Shown: positions 11,283 to 22,639 of the stretch, one piece after another | How the letters are laid out: every line of letters starts with the position of its first letter | Numbering within the stretch: position 1 is the stretch's first letter | Assembly (NCBI RefSeq): GCF_004664715.2 | Contig: NC_051075.1 | Coordinates: forward strand, 89,317,709-89,381,708 | Direction of reading: 5' to 3' | Length of the DNA stretch: 64,000 nt | Origin: Peromyscus leucopus | Taxonomy: Eukaryota > Chordata > Mammalia > Rodentia > Cricetidae | Program-made: the position numbers and the translations under genes | Notes under the pieces: generated by a model | Seen by the model: only the letters and a program-made list of their open reading frames with translations | Databases searched by the model: none | Told to the model about the DNA's origin: nothing

Positions 11283-11424
11283 AGTCCCTAAACCTGCCCC
11301 AACCCTTCTGGGACACTGGACTCTGACAGGAACATTCACCATTCATTGCTTCTGGATAAGGACCAACTCACACCACACAGAAGAGTTAAGGTCTCGGTGC
11401 CACACAGCCTCTGTTGACATCTTG

Positions 11425-11555
11425 TCTTAGCCACCTATTAGCTGGGAAAGTTACTTGGATTCTTTTGGGCTTCGGTTTCCTGACCTGTACAACAGCAATG
11501 TTAAGAATGGTAGTGATTTCACCTCTGAGGGCAGCTGAGAGGTTTAACCAGGAAA
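11425..11555 (+). mobile_element. MIR SINE
   Basis: 'agctgggaaagttacttgga', 'cttcggtttcctgacctgta' and 'gagaggtttaaccag' match the conserved MIR order: tRNA-derived head, then core. Confidence 0.65.
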
Positions 11556-11559
11556 CATT

Positions 11560-12450
11560 TACAATGTACACACCCAAACCCGACAACTACTAAGTAAGGT
11601 TGCAAACCACAAGTTGAGGATGATAGCTTCTGGGATTAACCACTAGTAGCTCTGCTTGGGCACAGACATTTATTTACACTAAACTGTGAATGACTCATGT
11701 GGAACTATCTGAATTGTTAGGCACTGAGTGATCATTTAGTTGGGGCTCAAAGAAGGTGAAGTATTTTTTTTCCCAGCTTTGTTGTATTTCTGTCCATTTC
11801 GTCCAGGACATGATTTGTCTGATTTTTGCTTTCCCTGGGTTGAGTTTGCAGGCCTCCTTCTCCTATAAGCACATGCTTGTAGAAGTGGGCACAGGAGGGT
11901 TGGAGTGTGCCTAACCAGGCTTGAGCCATTGCTTTCCAGCGTAGTGGACTGATCCCCCACCTCACCCTGGGGAGAGTGGTGGCACAATGCTCCCCACTGT
12001 CTCTATGGCTTATTTTTATTTTTTTTTGCATTGATGAAGGCGGGGCCACCTGGGAAGGCTTCTGCTTTTTCTTTTGATACTGTTTTCTCAAGTTTAGAAG
12101 GGAGGAGGGGACTGCAGGGGATCACAGGGACACAGGCGGGAAGGAAGCAGGAAGCAGGCTCCCAGAAGTGACAACATCTTGTTCCCAGAAGCCTCTGCAG
12201 GGAGAAATGGCAGGAAGGCGTGGTGACAGGCATCTAAGCAGGACCAAAGAGAGGAAGGGCTTCTCCTAGATGACTCCCAAGCACCCCGTCACGGAACCAG
12301 CACCAGAGGAGGCCTACAGCCCGGAAAGAATGACTCTCAGTTTTGTTCCTCATTCCCAGCATCCTTTTCTGAGGCTCTCCTCTCCTTAACTAGGTCCTGA
12401 AGACCCTTGGCTGAGTCTTTTGGCTACTTTATTGAAAATGAAAGGGACCG
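11560..12450. other. Single-copy stretch, no gene seen
   Basis: Includes open frames of 76-114 codons on the minus strand (11736-12233) with no recognisable domain or splice context. No repeat family recognised. Confidence 0.35.
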
Positions 12451-12454
12451 TTGT

Positions 12455-12699
12455 GGGCTGGGGAGACGTCACAGTTGGTGAAGTATTTGACTAGTAAGCA
12501 TGAGGACCTGAATTGATCCCTGGAACATGTGTTAAAAAATTAAAAAAAAAAAAAAAAAAAAAAGCCAGGAGTGGTGATACACAATTCTAATCTCAGCACT
12601 GGAGAGATGGAGACAGGTGGATTCTTGGGGCTTGCTGCCCAGCAAGCTCAGCCTTATGGGTGAGCCTCAGGTTAGTTAGAGAGAAACAAGGTGGACAGC

Positions 12700-12743
<44 letters not shown>
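12455..12743 (+). mobile_element. B3 SINE with A-run insertion and CA tail
   Basis: Starts 'gggctggggagacgtcacag'. An A-rich tract (12535-12563) splits head and body, then 'tctaatctcagcactggaga' follows. It ends in (CA)n at 12702-12743. Confidence 0.75.
12702..12743. repeat. (CA)n microsatellite
   Basis: About 21 dinucleotide units at the 3' end of the B3 SINE. Confidence 0.95.
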
Positions 12744-12745
<2 letters not shown>

Positions 12746-13289
12746 CTGGGGGTCTATCCTCAGCTACCTCTTTGTCTCTGGAGACAGAAGTGAGGACAAG
12801 AAACACAGCCTGGAGGGAAGGAGCCGGCTTTCTTAAGACTGCAGCTTTCCCAAGGATGCTTTGGCTTTCCTTGTAAATTTGTGGGGAGATGTGAGGTCCA
12901 GCCCAGGTGGCTGCTTGAATGTGGAGTGTAGCGTGAAGCCTCTCAAATTTTCAGTGTCACCATGGACAAGGTGAATCTTTGTGGTTGGGGAAGTGCTGTC
13001 CTGGGCTGTGTGGGATTTTTAACAGTCTCGCTGGTCTCCGCCAGTTGAGGGTGGGCAGCACCACTAATGGGTGTAACTAACAAAGATGTCTGTAACACAT
13101 TGTTGGATACTCCCCGGGGACAGAATTAGTTCTGTGGCTGAGAACTGGGGCACAGAGGGGTCCCGCTGTCCTCCAGGAAGTGCTCTGGGGGCTTCTGTGG
13201 CTTATCAGAAAATGGGTGGGTTACCTTGGTCTGACATTGAAAGTTTACCCAATGCGTACTTATCTATAAGCTTTTCTTCTTGTACACTC

Positions 13290-13290
<1 letters not shown>

Positions 13291-13333
<43 letters not shown>
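13291..13333. repeat. (TG)n microsatellite
   Basis: About 21 units of TG in otherwise single-copy sequence (12745-13495) with no gene seen. Confidence 0.95.
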
Positions 13334-13334
<1 letters not shown>

Positions 13335-13494
13335 GCATCATGTTCTCTGGTAAGTACCACACATTTTCAGGCATTGCAACTTCAGGTAGTCTACTATCTG
13401 ATGCTGCTTTTTTGTGTTAAATGTGGAAATGCACTTGACTGGGCACCAAGTGGGCAGGTGCCAATCCTGACTGCTTCCAGTAACTGTTGATTAT

Positions 13495-13870
13495 GGCATC
13501 TGCTCTGGTTGGAGTACTGTCTGTCCCCTCAGAAAATCTGCACTGAAACTGAATCTCTATTTAATGTATTAAATGAGTAGGGACTTAATTTGACTATGAT
13601 GTGTATAAGTGGGGCCTTTGGGGGTGGTGGTGGTTAAGATCATATAAAGCCACTGGGTAGAGTCCCAGCATTGAATACTGGTGGCTTTATAAGAACGAGG
13701 GAGACCATGATTCACATGTGCTTCCTGCATTTGCCTTGGGACTGTCACAGCAGGAAGGCCACCAGCAGATGTAGCTGCCTGACCTTAGGCCAGACCGTGA
13801 GCTCAATAAACCTCTTTGAAGCATAACTTACTCAGTTAGTGGTGTTATGCTACTAGCAACTGGAAAGAAA
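13495..13870 (+). mobile_element. MaLR-type LTR (MLT1/MST-like)
   Basis: 'taatttgactatgatgtgta', 'ggctttataagaacgaggga' and 'gtgagctcaataaacctctt' give a MaLR layout with a poly(A) signal near 13804. It ends near 'ctggaaagaaactcagc'. Confidence 0.55.
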
Positions 13871-13871
13871 C

Positions 13872-14800
13872 TCAGCGTCTTTGCAAGGAAAACAGGACCG
13901 TGGTCTCCCTGTAGCTTACACAGCTCCACCTCTGCTCCCAAAGTATACAGGGTAGTGATGGTGCAAAACCTTGGAATAAAGACTGGGATATTTTAGTTGT
14001 TTTCGACAGTGTCTGTGCATGGTCCAGGCACTGGTCTGTGTGGCCAGGAAGTGGTACTGCCAACTGGGACTGAACCTATAGGGCTAACTTGTGCTTGTGG
14101 TTGTAGCTGGTACACTGTTGGGGAGGATCTGGTCTGAAGTGAGGAGGGGCGGCCACCTGAACGGCATCCCGGGAAGTGGCGGCAGCTATAGATGGAGGGA
14201 GCTTGAAGGCGAGGATAGAACTGCACTCAGGACCGATCGGGAGCTGCAAGACCAGACGACCACTTTGCCTTGGGTCCGCAGCTGGGATAGCTGTGGCAAT
14301 GTTCTTCTAAACCCAGAGACAGGAAGACCAGGCTTTACAGAGGAGCCAAGCAAAGTGGAGGAACAGAAAGTCTCTCACGATTCCTACCGAAAGCACCTCC
14401 TTGCTTGTGCAGCAGGCTTGAATGTGGGTGTGATGGTAATAGAGGCCTTCTAGGAGCCAAGAGATGGGCCAGGCAGACTGCACCTGGAGCAGTGGCTGGA
14501 GGTTTCTGCTGTGAGTTTTTAGGCACTGCTTAAGGACCAGGCCCCTTATTCATTCATCCAGTCCTTCACCAAACATTTGGATGTCTACCATATTGAAGCA
14601 CAGAGCCAGGTCTGCAGGCAAGGGCAGCTGGGCTAAGCTGATGGAGTCCAGAGCTCATTCTTGATTCAGTGGACTGAAACAGAGGGTCACGGTTCATGGG
14701 CCCACTCCTTATGGGTTTCAGTGGTTGGGCTGTGGCCATCCAGGATGCACTTGCTTGCAACAGCTCTCAAGGGCTTGCTGATGCTCTTTTTTAGAGACTG
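13872..14800. other. GC-richer single-copy stretch, no gene accepted
   Basis: This stretch has more CpG than its surroundings around 14130-14280 and a 120-codon plus-strand open frame (14091-14453) that I do not recognise. Nothing seen shows that it is an exon. It could include a noncoding-RNA exon or an old gene relic. Confidence 0.35.
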
Positions 14801-14878
14801 AGCTTGGGCTGGGCCTTAGTACGAATTTTCCTTGCCTGGCTTTGGATCCCCAGAACCCATGCAAGAAGCTGGGTGTAG

Positions 14879-14890
14879 CTGGGTGGTGGT

Positions 14891-14928
<38 letters not shown>

Positions 14929-15044
14929 ACGCCTTTAATTCCAGCACTCGGGAGGCAGAGGCAGGTGGATCTCTGTGAGTTCCAGAACAGGCTCCAAAGT
15001 TACACAGTGAAACCCTGTCTTGAACCCCTCTCCCCCAAAAGGAG
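14879..15044 (+). mobile_element. B1 SINE nested in B3, with GGT/GGC expansion
   Basis: A B1 body ('cacgcctttaattccagcac', 'gggaggcagaggcaggtgga') is flanked by 15-bp direct repeats 'agaagctgggt(g/a)tag' at 14864-14878 and 15045-15059. Its 5' 'ggtggtggcg' box is expanded to five GGT and ten GGC units (14882-14926). Confidence 0.9.
14882..14926. repeat. (GGT)5(GGC)10 trinucleotide tract
   Basis: Direct count of the sequence. Lies within the 5' end of the nested B1. Confidence 0.97.
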
Positions 15045-15235
15045 AGAAGCTGGGTATAGTGGTCTATACTTGTAATCCCAGATGGGAGATGGGAGGCAAA
15101 AAGGCAAATCCCTCGGAGCTCTCAGATCAGTTAGCCTATCATACAAGGCAAAGTTTAGGTCAACGAGAGACCTAGTCTCAAAAACAAAATGATGGAAAGT
15201 ATATGAAGATAGACTCCTGAAGTTGTTCTTTATCT

Positions 15236-15335
15236 CTACACATACATGTGCACACACACCACAGGTAAACCTACACATACATGTACACACACACACACAC
15301 ACACACCACATCTGCATGCACACCTGCACACACTA
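15236..15335. repeat. CA-rich SINE tail
   Basis: Imperfect CA/CATA-rich tract including a pure (CA)n run near 15290-15305, at the 3' end of the B3. Confidence 0.85.
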
Positions 15336-15339
15336 AATA

Positions 15340-17870
15340 AAAGACCGAGTTTCTCATTCAGGGGATCACCCCTCCCCCCCCCCCATAAGGCCAGAGCTTG
15401 GGGGTCGATTGCAGTGTTTGCACGGAGACCTCGGTGTCTTTGAACATTCTGTCCCAGCCTCCGGCAGTGACAAAGACTCCCCTCCATGAGCATCTAAAGA
15501 ATTTGATTCCATCCTTTCTCTCAGCCCTCACTCTTAATAGCATTTGTCTAGACTTTCCCAAGCCATCTCTCTCCACAACAAAAATATTGACAGAAATAAT
15601 GGAAAAGATGGCTATTACCCTGCTCCACCTCCCACCCTGTCTCAAGTTGTCACCACAGCAGGTAAAGCTTATTTTATGGGACAGCAACCCAGCCCTGCCA
15701 TGTCTGAAGTAAAGTTTATTTGCAACAGAAAAATAAAGGCAACTTTTTAATCTGCCACATTGGTGGGAGGAAATCTGATCCCCTCCCCTCGTTTTGTATT
15801 AGCCCTCCTCTTCCTGGTGCGTTTCCACCCCATGCTGTCTTCTTACTTCACGGAAATCATGTTCTGCGCTTTTGACCCTTCCCTCCCACTCTTGTTACAT
15901 TCCAGTTTTCAGAAGCTCTGTCCCTGTCTGTCATTTTAGGGGGGATGGAGGTGGAGACACAGTCCCAGGCTGGAGTATCCATGGTTCTGGCCCATTTTTT
16001 TTTTTTTTTAACAAGGCTCGTGGGCAGCTGGCTTTCCTGTGTGATGGTGGCTTGTCCCATAGCCACTCTTTCATGTGGCAGAGGCACCAGCATTGATCAG
16101 TGGAAAGTTCAAGGTGGCTTCGACAGCGGGTTCCAGACAAGGTCTGCAGTAAATAAAGCTCAGTAACAAAGAGTCATACTTCCTTCCTTCATGTGCACAA
16201 CACCAGATCTAAATTTCAGAGTCTGGGCGTGGGTGTGATCTCCCTGCCCTGCATGCCAGACACAGGATGGCTTCTCTCTCTGAGAAGCTGCCTCAACATG
16301 CTTCTGTAGCTGTCTTTTTCTTAGAAATAGTCTGGAAGTGATGGGGAATTGGCAGACTGGAAATGTTTTGTTGACCGTTGATATTAAGGATGTGCTGGAA
16401 TCTATTTCTCACATATATTTTAATTGACTCAATCTCTCCTTCAAACCACTTTCCCCCAGTAATAATTCTGAAATTTCTTTGTAAATATATAGAGAGAACA
16501 ATCTTTTGCTTTAAGTTATGAGGGGGACATTTTTTTTCCCCTTCTTCAAATGGCAGTGTGATAAACCACACACCCGATGAGTCCCTCCAAGATTATTGCT
16601 ATTGATTTCTTTCTTGGAAACGTGGGAACGTTACCAGATGGGGTGTGAGGAATAGGTGTGTGGGTGCAAATGCAGTTTATTGCTTGTTGACTAAAAATCC
16701 GTGAGCGCCTTCACCATTTCTGTGTCTGTGCTGCATGCAAAGATGGATTTTGCTCCCAAACCTGCCCTTATCCAGGGCAAGTTTATCTTTGAAGGACATA
16801 AGCTTCACGGCAGATTCAAAATACGCACAGACCCCGGACGTTTATTCTGTCTGGTTTGTTGAAACCCGGTGGTATTTGGAGTGCGTACCATCGATGGAAT
16901 TGACTTACCACAACCAGACTTCTATTGTGTCTGTCTTCCTCTGCACGCACGCCATGGATGACAGATCCTCCGGCTTCCCCCAGGTCCCTCTCAGCAAAGT
17001 GTTAATCAAGTCACTGCAGGTTAGAGGAAGCCAGCGCCTGGGCCTCGGGGAGGTGCCCATTAGGGAAAGAAGCTGACCTTCCGCCCGTCTCCTCCTCCTT
17101 TTAATGATTCCTTCTCGAACCTTCAGAGGAGATCTTTCATGCCCTTTGACCCCTGTTGGAAGAGGAAAAGCTTAAACAGCTAAAAGGACCTCAACATGGA
17201 GGCTTGTCTTTCAAGCTAAGCTCCACAGGCCTTTTAGCAAAGGCTGAAAGACGGAAGCCTCAGCTCTCAGTGCGTTAAGAAGGCAGATCCCAAGCCCAAC
17301 ACCATTTTCTCCGTTTATTTAGAGACGAACTGCATTTCTGTGGTGAAACCCTCCCCCCACTCCCCCCACCTTGCCATCGCCTGTCAGCACTGTTGGCATC
17401 CACGGGTCTGCAATTGGCTTCTAATGACAATCCTCGGCGGCGGGGGCATGAGAACTGTGTGCTCTTTGAAAAGGAGCAAGGGGAGACACACCTCAGCTGG
17501 GTCTCCAGTATGCCACTCTGGGGATCACAGACCCACTACAGTAAGCATAGAGAACTGTGTCCGGGGAGGTCGCTGTTCTCCCCTGAACTGGTGAGATGTG
17601 GAGGGCTGATGTGCAGATTCGCACACAGGTTTTCTGTAGTCAAGACATGGAAATTAATGCTATCTAAAGAGCTTAGAGTGATTTAATTTTTCCTTCACCC
17701 AAAAGCTGACACACCGGCTTGGATTTTGTTCCATGTCAGGGATGAAAGACGACCCAGTGTCTGCTGGAGGTAGCCACCTCTAACTCAGGCACAGAACTAA
17801 TGGGTGGCTTATTGTCATTGAGTGGACTTTTTATATGTATGCATACATTTTAGTTATTTATTTTTATTTT
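15340..17870. other. Long SINE-free single-copy region
   Basis: About 2.5 kb with no SINE, LINE or LTR that I recognise, apart from a C-run (15367-15382) and a T-run (15998-16009). The blocks 16290-16600 and 16690-17080 look constrained: clean, unique and without simple repeats. The second holds a 113-codon open frame (16735-17076) of unknown meaning. I see no convincing splice-bounded exon. Confidence 0.4.
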
Positions 17871-17877
17871 CTGCCAC

Positions 17878-18103
17878 ACTAGGCATTGAACCCAGGGTCT
17901 TGTGCACGTTGGACAAACACTCTACCATGGGGCTACACTGTTGACCCATTCTTTATTGTTTCTTTTGAGACAGGATATTACTAAATTGCCAGTGGCAGTC
18001 TTGAGCTTATGCTGTAGCCCAGGCTGACTTTGAACTTGTGATCCTTCTGCCTCAGCCTCCCCAGTATTTGGGCTGAAAGGTTTGTGTCAGCCTGCCTGGT
18101 TTA
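17878..18103 (-). mobile_element. ID-like plus B1-like composite SINE
   Basis: In reverse: an ID part ('ggcattgaacccagggtctt', 'ggacaaacactctaccatgg') then a B1 part ('cagcctccccagtatttgg'). On the minus strand the order is B1 then ID, as in ID_B1/RSINE1. Confidence 0.65.
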
Positions 18104-18323
18104 GCTGATTGTTTACTTCATATTATAAGGTTGAACATTTCTCTTTATCATTAATGAAGTCATTACTTGTTGATGGATTATGAGTTTCTCACAGCAGAAA
18201 GCAATTGAAGGGAGTTAGGACTGTTCTCTTTAGAGGTTCCAGAAGTTGCCTGTATTCAGCTTAGCCAGAAGCAGCGGCTCAGATTTTCCTTCCTGATGGC
18301 TTTGAATGTGTTATGTATAGGCA

Positions 18324-18502
18324 GTGTATTAGTTACCTTTCTGTTGTTGTGGGTAAAATACCAGGGACAAAGGCAACTTAAGGAAGAGAGGGTTTATTTT
18401 CACTTCCAGAGGGACAGAGTCCACCATGGAAGGGAAGGCATAGTAACAGATAGGCATGGCGACTGGAACAGGAACATGGCCATCATTTTCACCCATTACA
18501 GC

Positions 18503-18584
<82 letters not shown>

Positions 18585-18739
18585 TACAATATCTCAAAGC
18601 CTGCCTTTAGTCACATACTTCTTCTTCCAGGGCTCTACCTAATGGGTCCATTACTTCCCTGAACAATGTCACCAACTGAGGACCAAGCCTATGGGGGACA
18701 GTTGGGGGACAGCTCTCACACCATTCAAACCACAACAAG
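18324..18739 (-). mobile_element. MaLR LTR (MT type) with GA array
   Basis: 'gtattagttacctttctgtt', 'caaaggcaacttaaggaaga' and 'caccattcaaaccacaacaa' mark a reverse-orientation rodent MaLR LTR. A (GA)n array at 18507-18581 occupies its middle. Confidence 0.75.
18507..18581. repeat. (GA)n microsatellite
   Basis: About 37 GA units inside the MaLR LTR, in the region where this LTR class normally has a short gagaga run. Confidence 0.95.
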
Positions 18740-19081
18740 CAGCATGTTATGTAGCAAGTGTCTTAAATTTTTTCATCATGTATAAATTTATAGTCATCGA
18801 AATAATTTTCAATTTCCTCCTTATGGCATCTCAAAGCAGCCACTGTTCTGTTTTCTGCCCTTGTAAGCATAATTATCTTAGATACTTCATGTAACTAGAG
18901 CTATGTAGTATTTATTGTTCTATGACTGATTTATCTTATTTAACACATTATTTTTCCCATTTATTAATCTTATTGGAAGGGGTCAGATTTCCCCCCATTG
19001 TAAAGACAGAATAATATTTCATTGTGTGTATAAACTGCAGTTTCTTGCTCCATGTTGATGGACGGCTGGTTGTTTCTCTAC

Positions 19082-19494
19082 TGTGATGGTTAATTTTAAC
19101 TGCCAACTTGACACAGCCTAGACTCACCAGGGAAGAGAATTTTCATAAGAAATTATCTAGATCACGCTGCCTTGTGGGCATGTCTTGGGGGATTGTCATG
19201 ATTGTTAATTGTTGTAGAAAGACTGAGCCCATGGTGGGACCATTCCCTAGGCGGGGGACGGGGGGAGTTGAACAGTGTAAGAAAGGAGAAGATGACTCCG
19301 CACAAGCGAACCGCATGTTTGCATTCAACTTTCTCTGCTGGTGGCTGTGGATGAGATGTGACTAGCTGGTTTGAGTTTTTGCCTCAACTCCCTCTCAGTG
19401 GTGTTTTGTAACCCAGAACTGTAATCTGAATAAACTCTTTCTCCCCTTAATCGCATTTTGTCCGTCTGTCACAGAGGTGGAAATGAAACTACAA
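19082..19494 (+). mobile_element. ERVL-type LTR inserted in L1M
   Basis: 'tgtgatggttaattttaact', 'gccaacttgacacagcctag' and 'atctgaataaactctttctc' give the standard order of a rodent ERVL (MLT2/RMER-like) LTR of about 410 bp. The L1M reading resumes on its right side. Confidence 0.75.
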
Positions 19495-20033
19495 TGCTCA
19501 TCCTGGCTCTAGTGGCCAGTGCTGCAATGAACAGGGAAGGCAGATATTTATTTGGGATCCCGGTGCCAGTTCTTCCAGATGTACATACAGAAGTGGATAG
19601 GGTGGACCACCCGGGAGTTTTGTCTTCTGCTTTTTGAGGAACTCCCACATGGTTTTCCACATTGTCTGTGCAGTCTTATATTCTCGATACCTCATATCTG
19701 CTTGTTGCCTCATTTGTTTGGCCGGTAGCTTCCATGATGTGTGTGAGGTGGTATCTCACTTGAGTTGTGATTTAGACTTTCCTATGCATTTGTAACCTGT
19801 GGCCATCTGTAGAGGTGTCTACTTAAACCTTTGAATTTGTACATGAATAAGCATGTTATATATTTGCTATGGAACTGTAAGAATGCATTAACTCCTTATC
19901 AGGACTGGAGTGGGTGTTCTCCAGTCTGTCAGCTCTTTTTTTTTTTTTTTCCTCCTCTGTTGATTATCTTCTTTGTTACAGAGGCCATTTGATTTTTGTT
20001 TGAGGTGTTGTGTTTTTCTATTGTTGCATATGT

Positions 20034-20035
<2 letters not shown>

Positions 20036-20069
<34 letters not shown>
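20036..20069. repeat. (TG)n microsatellite
   Basis: Short TG run within the old L1 fragment. Confidence 0.9.
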
Positions 20070-20070
<1 letters not shown>

Positions 20071-20174
20071 TATTCAAGACTGGCCAGTGTCATGAAGCTA
20101 TTCTTATGTATTTTTCTTCAAGGAACTTGATAGTTTCAGATTTACATTTAAGTCTTTAGTCCATTGTAAATTGA

Positions 20175-20373
20175 GTTTTTTTAAAAAAAGATTTATTATT
20201 AGTTATGTATGTGTATTTGGGTGCAGTGCCCGCAGAGGCCAGAAGAAGATGTTAGATGCCCTGTAGCTGGAGGTACAGGAAGTTATGAACCACCCTGTGT
20301 AGGTGATGGGAACCAAACTTGGGTCCTCTGAGGAGCAGTAGTCACTCATAACTGTTCAGCCACCTCATCCCTT
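20175..20373 (-). mobile_element. B2/B3A-family SINE
   Basis: 'gatgttagatgccctgtagc', 'atgggaaccaaacttgggtc' and 'tgttcagccacctcatccc' are the reverse of a B2-type SINE. It sits inside the L1M. Confidence 0.75.
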
Positions 20374-20984
20374 TGTATTTGCATACATAACTACTCATCT
20401 TCAGTTATTGAACAGGTTCCTCTCTCCAGTGTGTGTTCATTGCTGAAGATCAGCTAACAGTTCGTGTGTGAATTCATTTCTAGGTTCTCGTTAGTACTGG
20501 TTCATATGTCTATGATACCATTACCATGTATTGTTTCAATTACCTCTGTTTTGCAAAATAGTTTGAAGTTAGGATGCACACTTTGCATTTTGTTCTTTTG
20601 AGGATTTTTGGGTATTGTAAGTCTTTTTATTTTTCATATGATTTTTTTTTTTGCAAAAAATGTCATTTCATAAAATACCCTAGAAACACTGCTTCACCAC
20701 TTTTAGTCCATTTTAGTAATATTCTTCCAGTCAGTGAACCTGAGATCCTTTGTCTTTTTCAATTTATTTCATCATTGTATCTTGGCTGTTAGTGTGCACA
20801 TCTCTCATCTCTTTCATTAACTTTGTTACTAAGTATCTCATTATTTTTGATGCTATTATAAATGGGACCATTTTCTCAATCTCATATAGTTCATTGTAAG
20901 TGTATAGATGTGCAACTGATTTGATTTTTAATGTTGACTTCATATCCTATAACTTTACTGAATTTGTGTTTTAAATATGAGTTT

Positions 20985-21322
20985 TGTGTGTGCACATGTT
21001 TTGGTGTGTGTACAGATATGTATGAGTGTGCACACACCTGTGTACATATACACATACATAGAGGCAAGGTGTCAAAATTGGGCATTTTCCTAAATTACTT
21101 TCCCATCTTATTTTCTGGGATGGGAGTCTCACTGACCTGGAGCTTGATGATTGGTTGGGATGGCTCCAGTGAGCTTCAGGGATCCTCCCATCTCTGCTTC
21201 TCTAGTGCTGGGTTCACAAGAAGGTGCCACCATGCTGTCCCCCCCCCCCCGTGTTGGGGATTAAACTCAGATTCTTATGCTGTGGAGCAAGTACTTTACT
21301 GACTGACAGTCCTCTCCAGCCC
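20985..21322 (-). mobile_element. B3 SINE
   Basis: A TG/CA-rich tail (20985-21060), then 'gatgggagtctcactgacct', 'cagggatcctcccatctctg', a C12 run (21239-21250) and 'ggggattaaactcagattct'. This is B3 in reverse. Confidence 0.75.
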
Positions 21323-21467
21323 CTGAGTGTGTGGTTTTACCTTGGTTTGTCTGGAGGACCTGGTCATTCTTTCTGAAGCAAAACAATATCCACTTTGGGG
21401 GTTTTATGTATCCGTGGACTCTGGAGATAGGACTGTTAAACTCAGGGGCTGGTTTTGTGTCTTATTA

Positions 21468-21842
21468 GGTATGTACTGGTTCATTTTCCCAGTGCTGTGA
21501 TAAGATACCCTGACAAAAAGCAACTCAAGGGCAAGAGGATTTAGTATGGCTCACAGTTGGAGGCTACAGTCTGTCACAGCATCCATCATTGCTGGGAAGT
21601 CCTGGCAGGAGACACTCGGGATAACTGGTTCAATGGCATCTGCAGGCAGGAAGCCAAGAATGATGAAGGCCTGTACCCAGCTCAGTTTCTCCTCTTCATT
21701 TAGTCCAGGATCCTAACCCAAGGATGGTGCTGTCCAAAGTGGGTGTGTTTTCCCACAACAGCTAATTAATCAAGGTAATTCCCAGTTGTGTTGAGAGGCC
21801 CATCTCCCAGGCAATTCTAGATCTCATCAAACTGACAATTGA
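21468..21842 (-). mobile_element. ERVL-type LTR
   Basis: 'cagtgctgtgataagatacc', 'aagcaactcaagggcaagag', 'tagtccaggatcctaaccca' and 'atctcatcaaactgacaatt' are the reverse of the rodent ERVL-type LTR present elsewhere in the window. Confidence 0.7.
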
Positions 21843-21972
21843 GGTTAACCAGGTCAGCATGCAACCTTCTTGTGCCTCAGTTTCTTTACCTGCTAAAAGC
21901 AGGGAGTATGTCTCCTTTTTGGGAGTTGTGCATATTAGATCAGATGGTACATATAAGAATACCCCAACACTG

Positions 21973-22205
21973 GGGGGCTGGAGAGATGGCTCAGCAGTTA
22001 AGAGCACTTGCCAGTTTTTAATTTTTATTTTTTATATTTTTTTTTTTGTAGAGGGCTCCAGTTAAGGTCCCAGCACCCACATTATGCATCCACAACTGCC
22101 TATAACTCCAGTTTCAGGGAAACTCTCTGGCCTCCAAGAGTACCTGCATGCACATGGTGCGCATAAACTGATGTAGATACACACACATACACACAAATAA
22201 AAATA
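21973..22205 (+). mobile_element. B2 SINE with AT-rich insertion
   Basis: 'gggctggagagatggctcag' and 'ttaagagcacttgcc' form the B2 head. An AT-rich stretch (22013-22050) replaces the usual 'tgctcttgcagag'. The body resumes with 'ctccagttaaggtcccagca' and ends in CA/AAATAA. Confidence 0.85.
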
Positions 22206-22500
22206 CTAACTAACTAACTTACTAAATAAGAACATCCCAACAGAGTACTCAGGGAATGGTAGTTTGACCTACCTCTCCTTTCCTTCCTTCATGTGCTAAA
22301 TGAGTTCAAAGATGATTTCAGAACTCTATTTTAGACTTAGTATATTTAGGACTGGGGCAGGAATTTGTTCTGTTACTTCCTTATGAATGAACCAAAATAA
22401 ATCATTTTCAAGGAAGGCATGTTTGAATTCTGTGCTTAAGTGGTGAAGTATTTCTACTTGCTTATTGAATAATGAGCTACTTGTGTAGTAATAACTTCTG

Positions 22501-22606
22501 AGGTGTGTATATGTATATATGTGTGTATGTGTTTGTATGTGTGTATGTGTGGTGCGTGTATGTGTACATGTGGTTATGTATGCATATGTATGTGTGTGCA
22601 TGAGGG
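22501..22606. repeat. TG/TATG-rich tract
   Basis: Imperfect (TG)n with TATA/TATG variants. Confidence 0.9.
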
Positions 22607-22639
22607 GAGTCAGAAGGCTAATATATGGAAATAAGTGCC

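Larger units (their letters stand above)
14805..15235 (+). mobile_element. B3 SINE interrupted by a B1
   Basis: The head (14805-14878, 'tttggatccccagaaccca') and the body (15045-15235, 'cttgtaatcccagatgggag', 'gagagacctagtctcaaaaa') belong to one B3. A B1 sits between them and the B3 ends in a CA-rich tail (15236-15330). Confidence 0.75.
18765..20965 (-). mobile_element. Old L1 (L1M) fragment, interrupted
   Basis: Three collinear pieces (about 18765-19081, 19495-20170, 20375-20965) read as the reverse of the 3' UTR and ORF2 C-terminal region of an ancient L1. Recognisable parts are 'aataatatttcattgtgtg', 'agtgctgcaatgaacaggga', 'tttgaggaactcccacatgg', 'tggtatctcacttgagttgt' and 'ctataactttactgaat'. 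An ERVL LTR and a B2-family SINE interrupt it. No frame is intact. Confidence 0.75.

Noticed and set aside
13872..14226. Minus-strand coding exon pair
   Set aside because: Short frames without recognisable protein similarity; splice sites could not be supported.
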